Source: Mytilus trossulus
Lineage: Eukaryota; Mollusca; Bivalvia; Mytilida; Mytilidae
Length of the DNA stretch: 64,000 nucleotides
Direction: 5' to 3'
Assembly (NCBI RefSeq): GCF_036588685.1
Contig: NC_086375.1
Coordinates: 42,873,270-42,937,269, forward strand
The notes below the pieces were generated by a model, which saw only the letters and a program-made list of their open reading frames with translations, searched no databases and had not been told where the DNA came from. Shown here piece after piece: positions 53,559-64,000 of the stretch (the stretch's first letter is position 1; every line of letters begins with the position of its first letter). The position numbers were made by a program, and so were the translations under genes.

Positions 53559-54481
53559 GCTAGCAGCACAGGCACTTGTCTCAGAAAAAAATTTCCTATA
53601 TACCTTATTATAACACAAGGTACTTAACTTGCATTTTAGAAAAATGTTGGGTGGTGACGAAGTTCCGTTATATGCCGCTTTATAGGTTGTTAATCCCACT
53701 AAAGCTTGTTTTATCGTAAATCTAAATTGATTTATCTTTACAATGGTGTATAACATGCCTACATTTATTGTCGGAATCATCCGTAGCAATCCTACCAAAG
53801 TATGTCAATCGTTATAATTTTGCAAACCGCTGAAGAATTGGCAATAAACGCGTCATGCTCCTTGTATATCTCGGTTTCCGATTGGTCAATTCTATGGGAA
53901 AGTCTAAATGATTCTCGGAGTTATCTGATCTTGTTTCATTTCATACGTAAAGTCAAGAGAGAGTCTGAAAGACATTGACGTCATGGGAAAATTTGTAACT
54001 TATTAGACATACCACAAACAACACTTGTTAGATTTTTTTCACGGTATATCATACAATTTTACTAACTGTATGATAAGTTCTATTCATACGAAAACTAACA
54101 GTTTTTTTTAAAACGATGTTTATAATAAATCATTTACTGCGGCCGTTTATTGCCAATTCTTCAGCCGATTGCAAAATTATTACGATTGACATGCTTTGGT
54201 AGGATTGCTACGGATGATTCGGACAACAAAAGTAGGCATGTTATACACCATTGTATAGATAAATCAATTTAGATTTACGATATAACAAGCTTTAGAGGGG
54301 TTGACAGCCTATAAAGCGGCATATAACGGAACTTCGTCACCACCCAACATTTTTCTAAAATGCAAGTTAAGTACCTTGTGTTATAATAAGGTATATAGGA
54401 AATTTTTTTCTGAGACAAGTGCCTGTGTTATAATAAGGTATATAGGATTTTTTTTTTCTGAGACAAGTGCCTGTGGCTAGC
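53559..54481. mobile_element. Foldback element with ~290-bp inverted arms
   Basis: The left arm (53559-53850, from GCTAGCAGCACAGGCAC) is repeated inverted as the right arm (54144-54481, ending GTGCCTGTGGCTAGC). A 293-bp centre of unrelated sequence lies between. The right arm has an extra 47-bp duplication of its end. No coding frame and no clear target duplication were seen. Confidence 0.88.
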
Positions 54482-56334
54482 AGAGCTCCAGATAAGCTGT
54501 GTATTTGCGTGATCACGCAATACAAATAATAAAAAACCCAATAAATTCAAAGGAAAACCCAATTATATGCCAAAACCATGAGTTCTCAACCCTTTTATTG
54601 GCTACCGTTTGCGTTATTTACCCTTATCTGTGTGGAGTTGTCGCGTAAACTATTCTTATAATACATGTATCTATAATTGGAAATTTCTTTTCGATCTAAA
54701 AATAGATCCTTGCATCAAGTAGCTGAATTGGAGTTTTCCGTTGCGTTCCGGTACACATGTTTTTGATCTTCTCTGTGTTTATCCAATTAGCGTGTGTCAT
54801 GTAGTCAGACTTTTTTCGCATTGCAAAGGATTTATCATAACGCACATTGAATTAAAACGAAAGTGAATGTCTGGTAAAAATATTGAATAGCAGCAGAAGG
54901 TTTGAAACGGGACGCACATTAAACCTAAAATTTTGAATTTATCAGTTGGTAGTAAAGTGAATTTTGCATTGTATAGTGTATATACATGTATAGCATTATT
55001 TTAAGTTGATTCAACTACTATTATGGACAGAGAAATCTAAACTCCAATTTTTAAAGAAGATTTCATAAAGCATTGGTTTTAGGTAATTTAACAACCATTC
55101 TGGACAAAGAAATAACTCAAATTTATTGTCTGGAATCTACAAAAATGTTTGTTTTTGGCCCTTAATTCCTAGACTGTTTGACCCATAACCCACAAAATAG
55201 ACCTTCTACTTATGGTATTCAATATTATGGTACAATTTCAGAACAATTGAAATACTTATACACAATTTTTTGTACAGATACTAGATTAATGCTTGTTTTG
55301 GTCACCTTTGGAACCCTTATTCCTAAACCTTAGGGACTATATATATAACCCCCCAAAACAATCCCAGGCTTCCTTTTATGATTATAAATATTACTGTGGA
55401 TGCATTATTATTCTTTGGATACCAATTTTCGTGGCTTTTGTGGCTAGAGTCTAACCACGAAATTAAATGTTCAACGATTAACAAATTTTCTATAGGCTTG
55501 TATGCAGACTTCGGCAAAACCACGAAATTAAATATCCATGAAAATGCAAACTTTCTTTAATCCACGAAAATTGGTACCCACGAAAATAAATGAATCCACA
55601 GTATGTTATAATTTTAAGGCTTCCTTTTTACTTATACTGAAGTTATTATCTGGAAACCATCCGTCTTGGGAAGACGACGACAGGATACATACATGTATTT
55701 CAACTGCAAAAATTTCTGTGGTTGTTTAAAAATTTCAAACATGTACGATGAAATATTGTTTTAGAAATTGATAAGCCTAGATATGCCTTATAATTTTTCC
55801 CTGCATAGTTGAAGGACCATTTACACTCAGAACCGAGTCATCAGTAGGCAGCTAGTACAGATGTATTAAAACAACCTAGCATCATATTGCTAGTAGTGGT
55901 AGTAGCATTCTCGGGTAAATTTGTTCTTTTTTTTTATAATATATTTGGTTCAAATCAATATAGAATGCTTTTATCTCCCTAATACTTACATTGTAAATAG
56001 AGGTGATACTACTTTGACAAATCCTTGTACATGAGAGTTTTCTGTCAAATCTTTATTTCACAAAGAATGATTAGCATAACAATGAACTGAGCTCAAAGCA
56101 AAGTATTCAATAATACACTTAGACAAAGAGCTAAATTCAGTGATATACTTTGTACTACAGGATCTTCATTAACATCCATCGACCAAAACCACATCTCAAA
56201 AACATTCCATACTACATGGTTGGATTCAGAAGTCCTGAAAAAGACATGACTGTTTGTCTCTAATATTTAATTAACTGTGCATTTGTATTCAGATATCGCA
56301 GATCAAATTTATTCGTTCTTTGTGTAATCATACG

Positions 56335-56755
56335 TTTTTTGATTGAGTTAAGTCTGCTAATTGATATTTTATCGTATGTTTTTATATGTTGTGATGTTAT
56401 GCTATTGTTTCAGAAAAAGGGAGAAGGTTTGGGCCCATTAAAACGTTTAATCCCGCTGCAAATGTTTGCACCTGTCCTAAGTCAGGAATCTGATGTACAG
56501 TAGTTGTCGTTTGTTTATGTAATATATACGTGTTTCTCGTTTCTCGTTTTGTTTATATAGATTAGACCGTTGGTTTTCCCGTTTGAATGGTTTTACACTA
56601 GTAATTTTGGGGCCCTTTATAGCTTGTTGTTCGGTGTGAGCCAAGGCTCCGTGTTGAAGGCCGTACTTTAACCTATAATGGTTTAATTTTTAAATTGTTA
56701 TTTGGATGGAGAGTTGTCTCATTGGCACTCACACCACATCTTCCTATATCTATGA
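56335..56755 (+). repeat. Dispersed repeat, GTTGTCTCATTGGCACTC family
   Basis: TTTTTTGATTGAGTTAAGTC to GGATGGAGAGTTGTCTCATT and CCACATCTTCCTATATC. Its last 240 bp are practically identical to 61935-62195. Confidence 0.88.
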
Positions 56756-57212
56756 TTTTTTTTATCATATTTTAAGTATATACACACAGGTTTAAACTTT
56801 CTTGTGGTACAATCATTCCGTATCTAGCAACTATCAATTTGCTTCATGCACATATTGATATGTGTTGAGTTTACCTCTGTTGGAAATAAGAACACACAAA
56901 CCTCCACCTTATTTTAGTCAACGGACAAAACATTCAAAACTATAAAATATTATATAAGACTTGTCAGTGTCTTTTACCATTGCCACTGAATCAGTGATAT
57001 ATGTACACATAATTATGTACATGCAAGACTAAAATTATAAAGTACACTAGAACAGACACGTGGTATCGCAGGTCCATGACTGAGTTAACGTATATAACTA
57101 TGTGCAAGCCTTATTTTAGTATTAGTATTTTTATCTGATAAAGTTATGCCGATTAAACGATACACAGTTTTCTCTGCTTTCAAATCTTTCTGATTGAAAC
57201 CATCGAACTGGA

Positions 57213-57782
57213 ACTTATCAATTATTGGTAATATTAATTATTTGAAAAACAAAAGGTCCTGGAATGTAGTATTTTTTAATCAACAGCATTGTCCTATATT
57301 AGTTATAAATAAAGTTGAAATCTTTGATTCGCTGTTTTACATCATGCCCGCTAACAAATTGAAAGCTGTACCTATCATACGCCTTATTTTTAGTCCAGAT
57401 TTTTAGTATTCGTAGTGTTATCTTAGAAAGTCTTACTGATTAAAATACTACAATAGGTAACAATTTGACAATTTAGTAATGTCAACCCTGTGATTATGAC
57501 CCGTGTATATAGCATATTAATCCTGAATACACCGTTTGTTGGTGCGCCTGTCAGATGCGGAACGTACAGATAAGGTAATAGGTAACAGGTGAATATACTA
57601 TTGGTATCGGTATCAGACTCGACCCGGAACTTCTTAATTATTGGCAATATTAATTACGTGGAAAACAAAAGGGCCTGGAATGGTGTAATTTTTAATCTAC
57701 ACCTTTGTACTATATTAGTTATATATAAAGTCGAATTCTTTGATTTGTTGTTTTTACGTGATGACGGCTGACAAATTGGACC
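57213..57782 (+). repeat. Diverged direct duplication, units ~410 bp apart
   Basis: 57213-57368 and 57625-57782 share AATTATTGG(T/C)AATATTAATTA, GAAAACAAAAGG(T/G)CCTGGAAT and TATATTAGTTAT(A/T)(A/T)ATAAAGT, with many differences. An old segmental duplication. Confidence 0.8.
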
Positions 57783-58133
57783 TCGTAATTTTAGTATTAT
57801 AGATATATCTCAGGGCACTCTTGCTGCCTCTACCAACAGTACTGAAACACCAATCAATTATTCAATATATATATACAATATGTATTTATTTATTTTTTTT
57901 AAAACATGTATATACATGTATAGAGCCTGAAAAAATACATGTCATTATTCATTAATTTCCTTTTCATTATATGTACAACTACAAGACGCTTGTTTCATAT
58001 GACTTTACAATGTAAATCTCCATCTATCAATGTTGATTTCAAGGATAGTAATTTACAAATATGTGAAACCCCATCAATTAGTACTAATATACTAACTTAA
58101 CCAAATAAGATCTCATTTTAATTCTGGATTCAG

Positions 58134-58526
58134 GAAGCAGAACAACAAATGAAGGAAGAACTGGAAAATAGATTGTTAGAAAAAGAAGCTACACTGCTTG
58201 AACAGTTGCAGGTGCAGAAAGAAGGATTAATTGAAGAAAAGGAGAAAGTAGAACAAAGTTTGCGCGTAGCTATGGAAAAAGCTTTGGAAGAAAAAAATAA
58301 AACTTTACAAGAAGAACTAATAAAGCAAAAAGAGAAACTAGAAACAGTCATTTTAAAGAAAGAAACTGAACAAAAAATGTTAGAAGCACAATTAAATGAA
58401 GTGAAAGAAGAAAAAGACAAACAGACAGAGGCAGTGTTACATGCGAAACAAGACATTTTAACAAATTTTGCTGATTTAATGGAAACTGAGTTACAGTGTA
58501 GTATTTGTAATGAACTTTTTGTACAG
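58134..58526 (+). CDS. RNF8-like coiled coil and first RING half
   Basis: 131 codons between a GGATTCAG acceptor and a GTAGGC donor, phase 0 at both ends. Heptad-like Glu/Lys/Leu sequence runs to about residue 110, then METELQCSICNELFVQ. The ATG at 58149 is internal. An open frame runs past the donor to 58568 as intron. Confidence 0.85.
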
Positions 58527-61399
58527 GTAGGCTCGAATTTGATATGGAAGTGTACATGTATGGAGTAGAGTCATTGTTATATATGGGATTTGTATTCTAT
58601 TTCTAAGACATAAGTAGTACTAAAGTGCATGATGCAAACAGGGTTCATATAGCAACTTTGTAAATTTGTATATTTCATGGACCTCTGGTGATTATAACTA
58701 TTAACTAGTAGTCCTAGTTCTATCATATCTCTTGTCTTCACTGTCTTGGCAGAAGATTACTGTATTACAGTTAATATTGCAATGTTTTTATTCATGTTAA
58801 AAATGCTGCAGTTTTAACCTCACAATTGTAAACACTTGTGTTCATCAATTTAGCAGTATACATGTGCATTTTCCTGTATGAATATTTGCACATGTAGTTG
58901 GCATAAATTAGATTTCACATTTGTACCAGTAAACAGGGATTCACAAGAATCATGATAACAAATGAACACATTGATTTCTGAATTAACATTAATTAAAGCC
59001 ACAGCAAATTTCTTACCTTTCACCATTGATAAATGTTTTGAGGTTGATTTTTCTTAGCCTTTTAATTGGATTTTAAGTCGATACTAGAGAAGTAATTTTC
59101 ATGCTGTAGTGTTATTATACAAATCTTTCCTGTTCTAACATATTGTTTATGGCTTTTGACTTTTCTAGGCGACATCACTGAATTGTTCCCATTCATTCTG
59201 TGCATTATGTATACAACAATGGATGAAAATCAAGAAAGAATGTGCTGTATGTAGAGCTCCTGTAACAACAACAATGAGGGCAATATCTCTAGATAATTAC
59301 ATAGATACTATGGTTTCACACCTTAGTGATGAGCTTAAGGAAAGAAGAAAACAGTTGGTGGAAAGCAGAAAAGGTAACAAAAGAAAGTATGTTGGAATAG
59401 AATCAATAAAATGTCTTTACTAGCATATCTTTTAAAGACATTCTTTTCTCACCTGGTGGGTATTTAACTATTGTGTGGTTATATCTTATCATCAAACCTA
59501 GTTGGTGAGATGGCATGTTCATGTTTTGAATAATCTTTGAATCCATTTTAACATTGGATGGGTGAGAAATAAAATTAAACATAAGACTAAGAAGACTGGC
59601 CTGGTGATACCACATCTTCTTTTATATAAGTACCAGACATCAAGCAATCTTTCTGAAGTTGTTTTTCATACTTGACCTATCAGCAACTAGAGAATTAAAG
59701 TAATAATTTTGATTAGTTTGTGTAAAAATTATAAGTCTTTATTTAGATTCAGAAGGACGATGAGTTGAAATCTACAAACAACAGATGTTTATATATGTAC
59801 ATATGAGTTGCCTTCAAGTGCAAAAAAACTTTCAAAATAGTTCATATGTATTTGAAGAAAAAAAGAATTACATGTAGCAAAACATGTGGATGCTTGACAA
59901 AAATATCTACAGATGAATATTGGTATCCAAATAATAATGAATCTACAGTATACCCCATAACTTCTTTTATTTAACATAAAAAAATGCTTGATATTTTTTA
60001 ATATTAGACATAAATGCACAGATTTTGATATGAATTGCAATTCATTATTTATATATTAAATTTTAGTTGAACAACAAAAGTTTAATGAAGAAAACAAACC
60101 AAAACCTCAAGCTCCTGCAGCACGAGGGCGTGGCCGAGGTGGAAGACGAGGGCGTGGTGCAAGAGGAGGAAGAGGTGGTGGGGCCAACAACCCAATAGTT
60201 GTACCTGCTGCTAATCCATTAACCAATGCTGCAGGTCATCATCCTATAATTGTTGAGGATGATTTAGAAATAGATGGCATTGAAATCACAATAGGAGATG
60301 ACGATGTAGTGGAGAATAGTAATCCATATGCTGATTCTGATGAAGATTCTATGGAGAATTCTAATTCATCGGATGATTCAGATTATGTACGAGGGGATGA
60401 GGATGCTTATAATGGTGGTTATGGAACTTGTTACAGATGTGGTATGTTATCATACATGTACATTAAAAACTGAAAGGAGATGTGATTTAAACCTTAATGA
60501 GAAAGTAACACAACAAATTAAGCCTAAAAAAAAGCAAAAATAACAAAAATCTGAAGAAATTATTACAGTCAGGAAAGTGGGTAAACAAATGGAAAAATCA
60601 AAAGCTCAAACACAGCAAGGGAATGGATAACAAATATTGTATTCCTGATTTGGTACAGGCATTTGTTTTGACAAAAATAGACTTTGAGAGGTTATCATAT
60701 AATTTTTAAAGACCTACAAGAATCTATTTGATAAAATCTATTTGCTATTTTCAGTTTGTAAAGACAGTTAAAAACATTGACAAAATCCTAAAAAAAAACC
60801 AAATCTACAAGAATTACATAAATGTAAAAGACATTCTTGTATGTCTTGTTAAATGTATGATAAGGTTATTTCACAAATTTAGATATAATGAAATGTAGTC
60901 TAGTGTGATTTTTGAAGGGCCAAATTCCCGAATTGTATACATTAAATACAGAATATTTGGCTTGTCTTTATTATTGCAGCAGACCTTATCCTTATTTTGG
61001 AATCTGCGACACTTGACTTAAGAATCACTGACACTTGGAACTATTGAAGTCATACAACAATCACTTTTTGCTTTGTAGTGTCTGGCGTGAATCTTTGTGA
61101 TGTCCAGTAATTGCGAACAAATAGCAATAGTGTATTGTTAAACATTTAGCTAATTCTTTTTGACTACAGATGCATTTAAAGGCAAGATTTATCTTTTGGG
61201 AAATAATACCAGAGAAGTATAAAAAACATTACAAAAGTTTCTGAAATTTAAGTTTGATGTCAGAATGTAAACTTTCCAACTTATCAAAAGGAACAATTTT
61301 AATATTTATTAAAGAAATCTACCTAATGATATTATTGTAATATTTGTTTTATTTGTAGGTTCACGTGGTCATTGGGCAAATGGATGTCCTTTTGGATGA
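58134..61399 (+). CDS. RNF8: RNF8-like RING E3 ubiquitin ligase, last four exons
   Basis: Exons 58134-58526, 59169-59373, 60067-60441 and 61359-61399 join in frame and give the last 337 residues, ending in TGA. The first 115 residues are a Glu/Lys-rich coiled coil. A C3HC4 RING follows (CSIC, NCSHSFCALC, ECAVC), with flanking FADLMETELQC and ISLDNYIDTMVSHLSDELKERR, both very like vertebrate RNF8, which ubiquitinates chromatin at DNA breaks. After that comes an extension absent from vertebrate RNF8: an RGRGRGG-type basic stretch, an acidic stretch and a CCHC zinc knuckle (C-x2-C-x4-H-x4-C, CYRCGSRGHWANGC). The first exon shown opens in phase 0 after TTCAG, so more exons must lie upstream; the FHA domain was not seen. 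The orthology to RNF8 is a family judgement. Confidence 0.85.
59169..59373 (+). CDS. RNF8-like second RING half
   Basis: It starts ATSLNCSHSFCALCIQQW and completes the C3HC4 ligand set with ECAVC, then the helix LSDELKERRKQLVESRK typical of RNF8. TTTCTAG acceptor and GTAACA donor. The RING being split by an intron after the second cysteine pair is a useful orthology marker. Confidence 0.9.
60067..60441 (+). CDS. RGG, acidic and zinc-knuckle exon
   Basis: 125 residues: VEQQKFNEENKPKPQAPAA, then about 25 residues of Arg/Gly repeats, a spacer, an acidic Asp/Glu/Ser-rich stretch of about 60 residues, and the first two cysteines of a CCHC knuckle (TCYRC). Acceptor TTTTAG, donor GTATGT, phase 1 at both ends. 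Confidence 0.83.
61359..61399 (+). CDS. Last exon completing the zinc knuckle
   Basis: After a TTTGTAG acceptor, GSRGHWANGCPFG and TGA. The His and third Cys complete C-x2-C-x4-H-x4-C across the intron. Confidence 0.82.
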
Positions 61400-64000
61400 A
61401 AAAGTTGTACAAAACTATATGTGCTATGAAGTTACCCAAAAGTGTTCAAGACTAAAAACTTCATGCTCAGTATTACCAAATGTGTTCATTATTAACATTA
61501 CATATATTTACAATGTGAAATGTTTACAGATAGTTATATAGATTTATTTCCAAATGATTGTTAACATGTGCCAAAACCAAGTTTCTTAGTATAGTACAAA
61601 AAACTAGACAAATACATTTTACTCTTATATAAATCCTTGTTTTAAAAAGTCCAAAAGGGAACATACTTTACATTATTGTATTATTAAACCAATTTTAAGA
61701 CGTTTTGGCCATTGGCCTTCTACAGTTTCTTTTATTTTTCTTCTCAACTACATGGCATACAATTTTTCTTTTCAAAATCATTTAGATGTTATCTTATATA
61801 AAGGTATGATTTATTGGTAGTGCGATTTACTATGCATTAGCACACATAAGTAATAATAGAGTTAATCTTCAAATAGCTACTGGTTTTCTTTATTTGTTGT
61901 TTTATTTACATTGGCAGTTGATTGCAATGCAATCAATACATGTCGTTTGTTTATGTAATATATACGTGTTTCTCGTTTCTCGTTTTGTTTATATAGATTA
62001 GACCGTTGGTTTTCCCGTTTGAATGGTTTTACACTAGTAATTTTGGGGCCCTTTATAGCTTGTTGTTCGGTGTGAGCCAAGGCTCCGTGTTGAAGGCCGT
62101 ACTTTAACCTATAATGGTTTAATTTTTAAATTGTTATTTGGATGGAGAGTTGTCTCATTGGCACTCACACCACATCTTCCTATATCTATGTATAACATTT
62201 TTATATTTTTTCAACATGATTATACACTAAATATTAAATTTTGATGTATGGTAAATGCTGTTTTAAGACTGAAATAAAAGTAAAAGAAATTGATTTTTTA
62301 TTTAAAAAAAAAAAAGGACATTTAATAAATAGGAAATTTAGACAGGCTTTACTCAAGAAAAAAGATCAATAAGTCAAATGGTTACATGGTTACAATTCTT
62401 GCCAGCAATTTCATTTGACCTTTAAGATTCTTTATTCACAGACCTATCAAAATGATGAGAATAAAGGACTTGACTGTAGATATTATTATATGTAAACATG
62501 ATTTATATATTGTTTTATTACACAAATTGACTTAAAAATTTTGTAATGAGGATTGTACAAATATGTTCTTTATATATTGTTTCCCTTTTTTTTTTAAATG
62601 CCTGTCATATGAATTTGTGGCTATTGAACTATTTCTAAGGATAACTATAGTTAAAAACTGCAATATTCAGCATAATTTTAGATTCTGTGAAGGCACTTGT
62701 CTAAAAAAAGAATCCTGTAACTTAATATAACACATTGTGTTTTAACTGATTTATCTACAAAATGGTGTATAACACTACTCCTTTCCTTTTTGAAATCATT
62801 TCCCAAGTTTGTCAATTGCAATTATTTTGTTTTCCAATTTTTTTGGGGGGATATCTTCCTATATAAATGTAAACACATTACCGGTAAAATTTACTTTTTA
62901 AGGTAGTCAAATATATTCAATAGAATGCAATTTAAAAGAGATGATGTATCAAGTGGTAAAATTTATTATGCAATGGGTCATACATTTTCATCTTCTGTAA
63001 AAATGTCTGTTAAATCTATGAAATAAGATGTCATGAAGTTGAGAAATATATGTATAAATTGGTTGTGAATTTCTTATGAAGTATATATGAATGGGTTGGG
63101 ATTTGCATACTTCAATAAATGAATGAATGATTGTTTTTCCAACCACAGCCAGATGTCTGTACTCAAAGTTGTAGATGAGAACCCCACATAAACAAAAAGT
63201 ACATAGGTTGTTGGAGTTAAAATATTAGATATTTAATGAAAACTAAAATTTCATTTATCAGATCTTCAAAGTTTTTTAAGACATGTTTGATTCTTTTTTG
63301 TATGTGTTTAAAGGATGGGGACAAACATGTATGTTTTTTTTTTTAGAGCAGCTGTTTATTTGATATATAAAAAAGAAACTTAAAATTTGTTTTAATTGTT
63401 ACAAAATAAACAAATAAACTGGAGAGTTCAATGCTCCTGTAGTACAGTTTTCAGTGTTATTCTTTAGAATTTCTTTAAAACTTTGCATGACAGACTGAAA
63501 ATAGTTTGCAAGAAAATCCATTATATGTTCAGGAATTTCTATTGCACTTGTCCTCAGTAATAGAGTAACCTCTTCCCATCTCATAGTTCCAGGATTTCAA
63601 CTGACAAGACATTGTAAACTATATCTGATAAAGTGAAGTTTTTGAAGCTACAGACAGTTTAATTTTATATATGATAAAACTCTGAAATAGTTTTTATAGG
63701 ATCGCACAAATTTTTGCGGTTGTATATTGGTATCACATTGTCGGTGGTGGCAGCCGCGTTGTCAGCGTTGTCTGAAGAAGGACGGTTTCCAAATTATAAC
63801 TTTAGTATAAGAAAAAAGAAATCAATAAGATTTTAGAACAATGTTTTAACCACAAAAGGAAGGTTAGGATTGATTTTATGTGTTATGGTCCTATTAGTTT
63901 AGTAATTAGTAATTAGGGGCCCAAAACATACATTTATCAAGTTTCAGGACAATTAGTTGTGTACAAGTATTTCAATTACTCTGAAATTATACCACAATGT
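61400..64000. other. 3' flank of the RNF8-like gene
   Basis: Candidate polyadenylation signal AATAAA near 62274. Contains the repeat at 61935-62195. From about 63695 a repeat-like start (CGCACAAATTTTTGCGGTTG, GTATCACATTGTCGG, GGTTTCCAAATTATAACTTTAG) of a type common in bivalves runs off the window edge. No other gene seen. Confidence 0.5.
61935..62195 (+). repeat. Dispersed repeat, GTTGTCTCATTGGCACTC family, 5' truncated
   Basis: From ATGTCGTTTGTTTATGTAAT to CACACCACATCTTCCTATAT, about 260 bp nearly identical to the end of the copy at 56335-56755. It probably lies in the 3' UTR of the RNF8-like gene. Confidence 0.88.

Larger units (their letters stand above)
54482..58133. other. Stretch upstream of the RNF8-like exons
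   Basis: The first exons of the RNF8-like gene, including an FHA domain, would be expected here or further upstream, but I found no exon with an FHA motif. Contents are AT-rich sequence, the repeat at 56335-56755 and a diverged duplication at 57213-57782. Confidence 0.45.

Overview
The window looks like nuclear DNA of a bivalve mollusc, most probably a marine mussel (Mytilus or a close relative). It is AT-rich, its genes are split by introns with GT-AG borders, and it is crowded with short dispersed repeats of the kind seen throughout mussel genomes. The species call rests on remembered repeat types, not on a search. By joining exons by hand so that reading frame and intron phase agree, I recover four protein-coding genes. 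Three are complete.

Layout. (1) 2410-9327, + strand: a complete five-exon gene for a small secreted protein of 287 residues (signal peptide, von Willebrand A domain with intact MIDAS, Thr-rich linker, ShKT domain, short hydrophobic tail). (2) 9328-17321: no gene seen, only repeats. (3) 17322-33521, - strand: a complete six-exon gene for a Cys-loop ligand-gated ion channel subunit of the nicotinic acetylcholine receptor type, 417 residues. Its 8.9-kb third-from-last region (the intron between 18775 and 27650) holds a whole LTR retrotransposon (19007-23860) and two reverse-transcriptase elements in opposite orientation. (4) 33522-40656: a decayed non-LTR retrotransposon on the - strand (about 35650-38480), itself split by younger repeats, then satellite-like repeats. 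(5) 40657-47573, - strand: a complete nine-exon paraoxonase-family gene, 362 residues, with every calcium and catalytic position conserved. (6) 47574-58133: repeats, including a compound (TCTG)n array and a large foldback element. (7) 58134-61399, + strand: the last four exons of an RNF8-type E3 ubiquitin ligase: coiled coil, RING, and an unusual C-terminal extension with RGG-type repeats, an acidic stretch and a CCHC zinc knuckle. The FHA part expected upstream was not found. (8) 61400-64000: 3' flank with repeats.

The four genes have no obvious shared pathway; they are independent eukaryotic loci. The most interesting observations are the RING-RGG-zinc-knuckle architecture, the LTR element (identical long repeats, 4-bp target duplication, dead protease, no polymerase, and an extra copy of its own U3 start inside each repeat), the reverse-transcriptase elements bordered by ACTTGTAC-rich sequence, and a relic duplicated exon in the paraoxonase gene.
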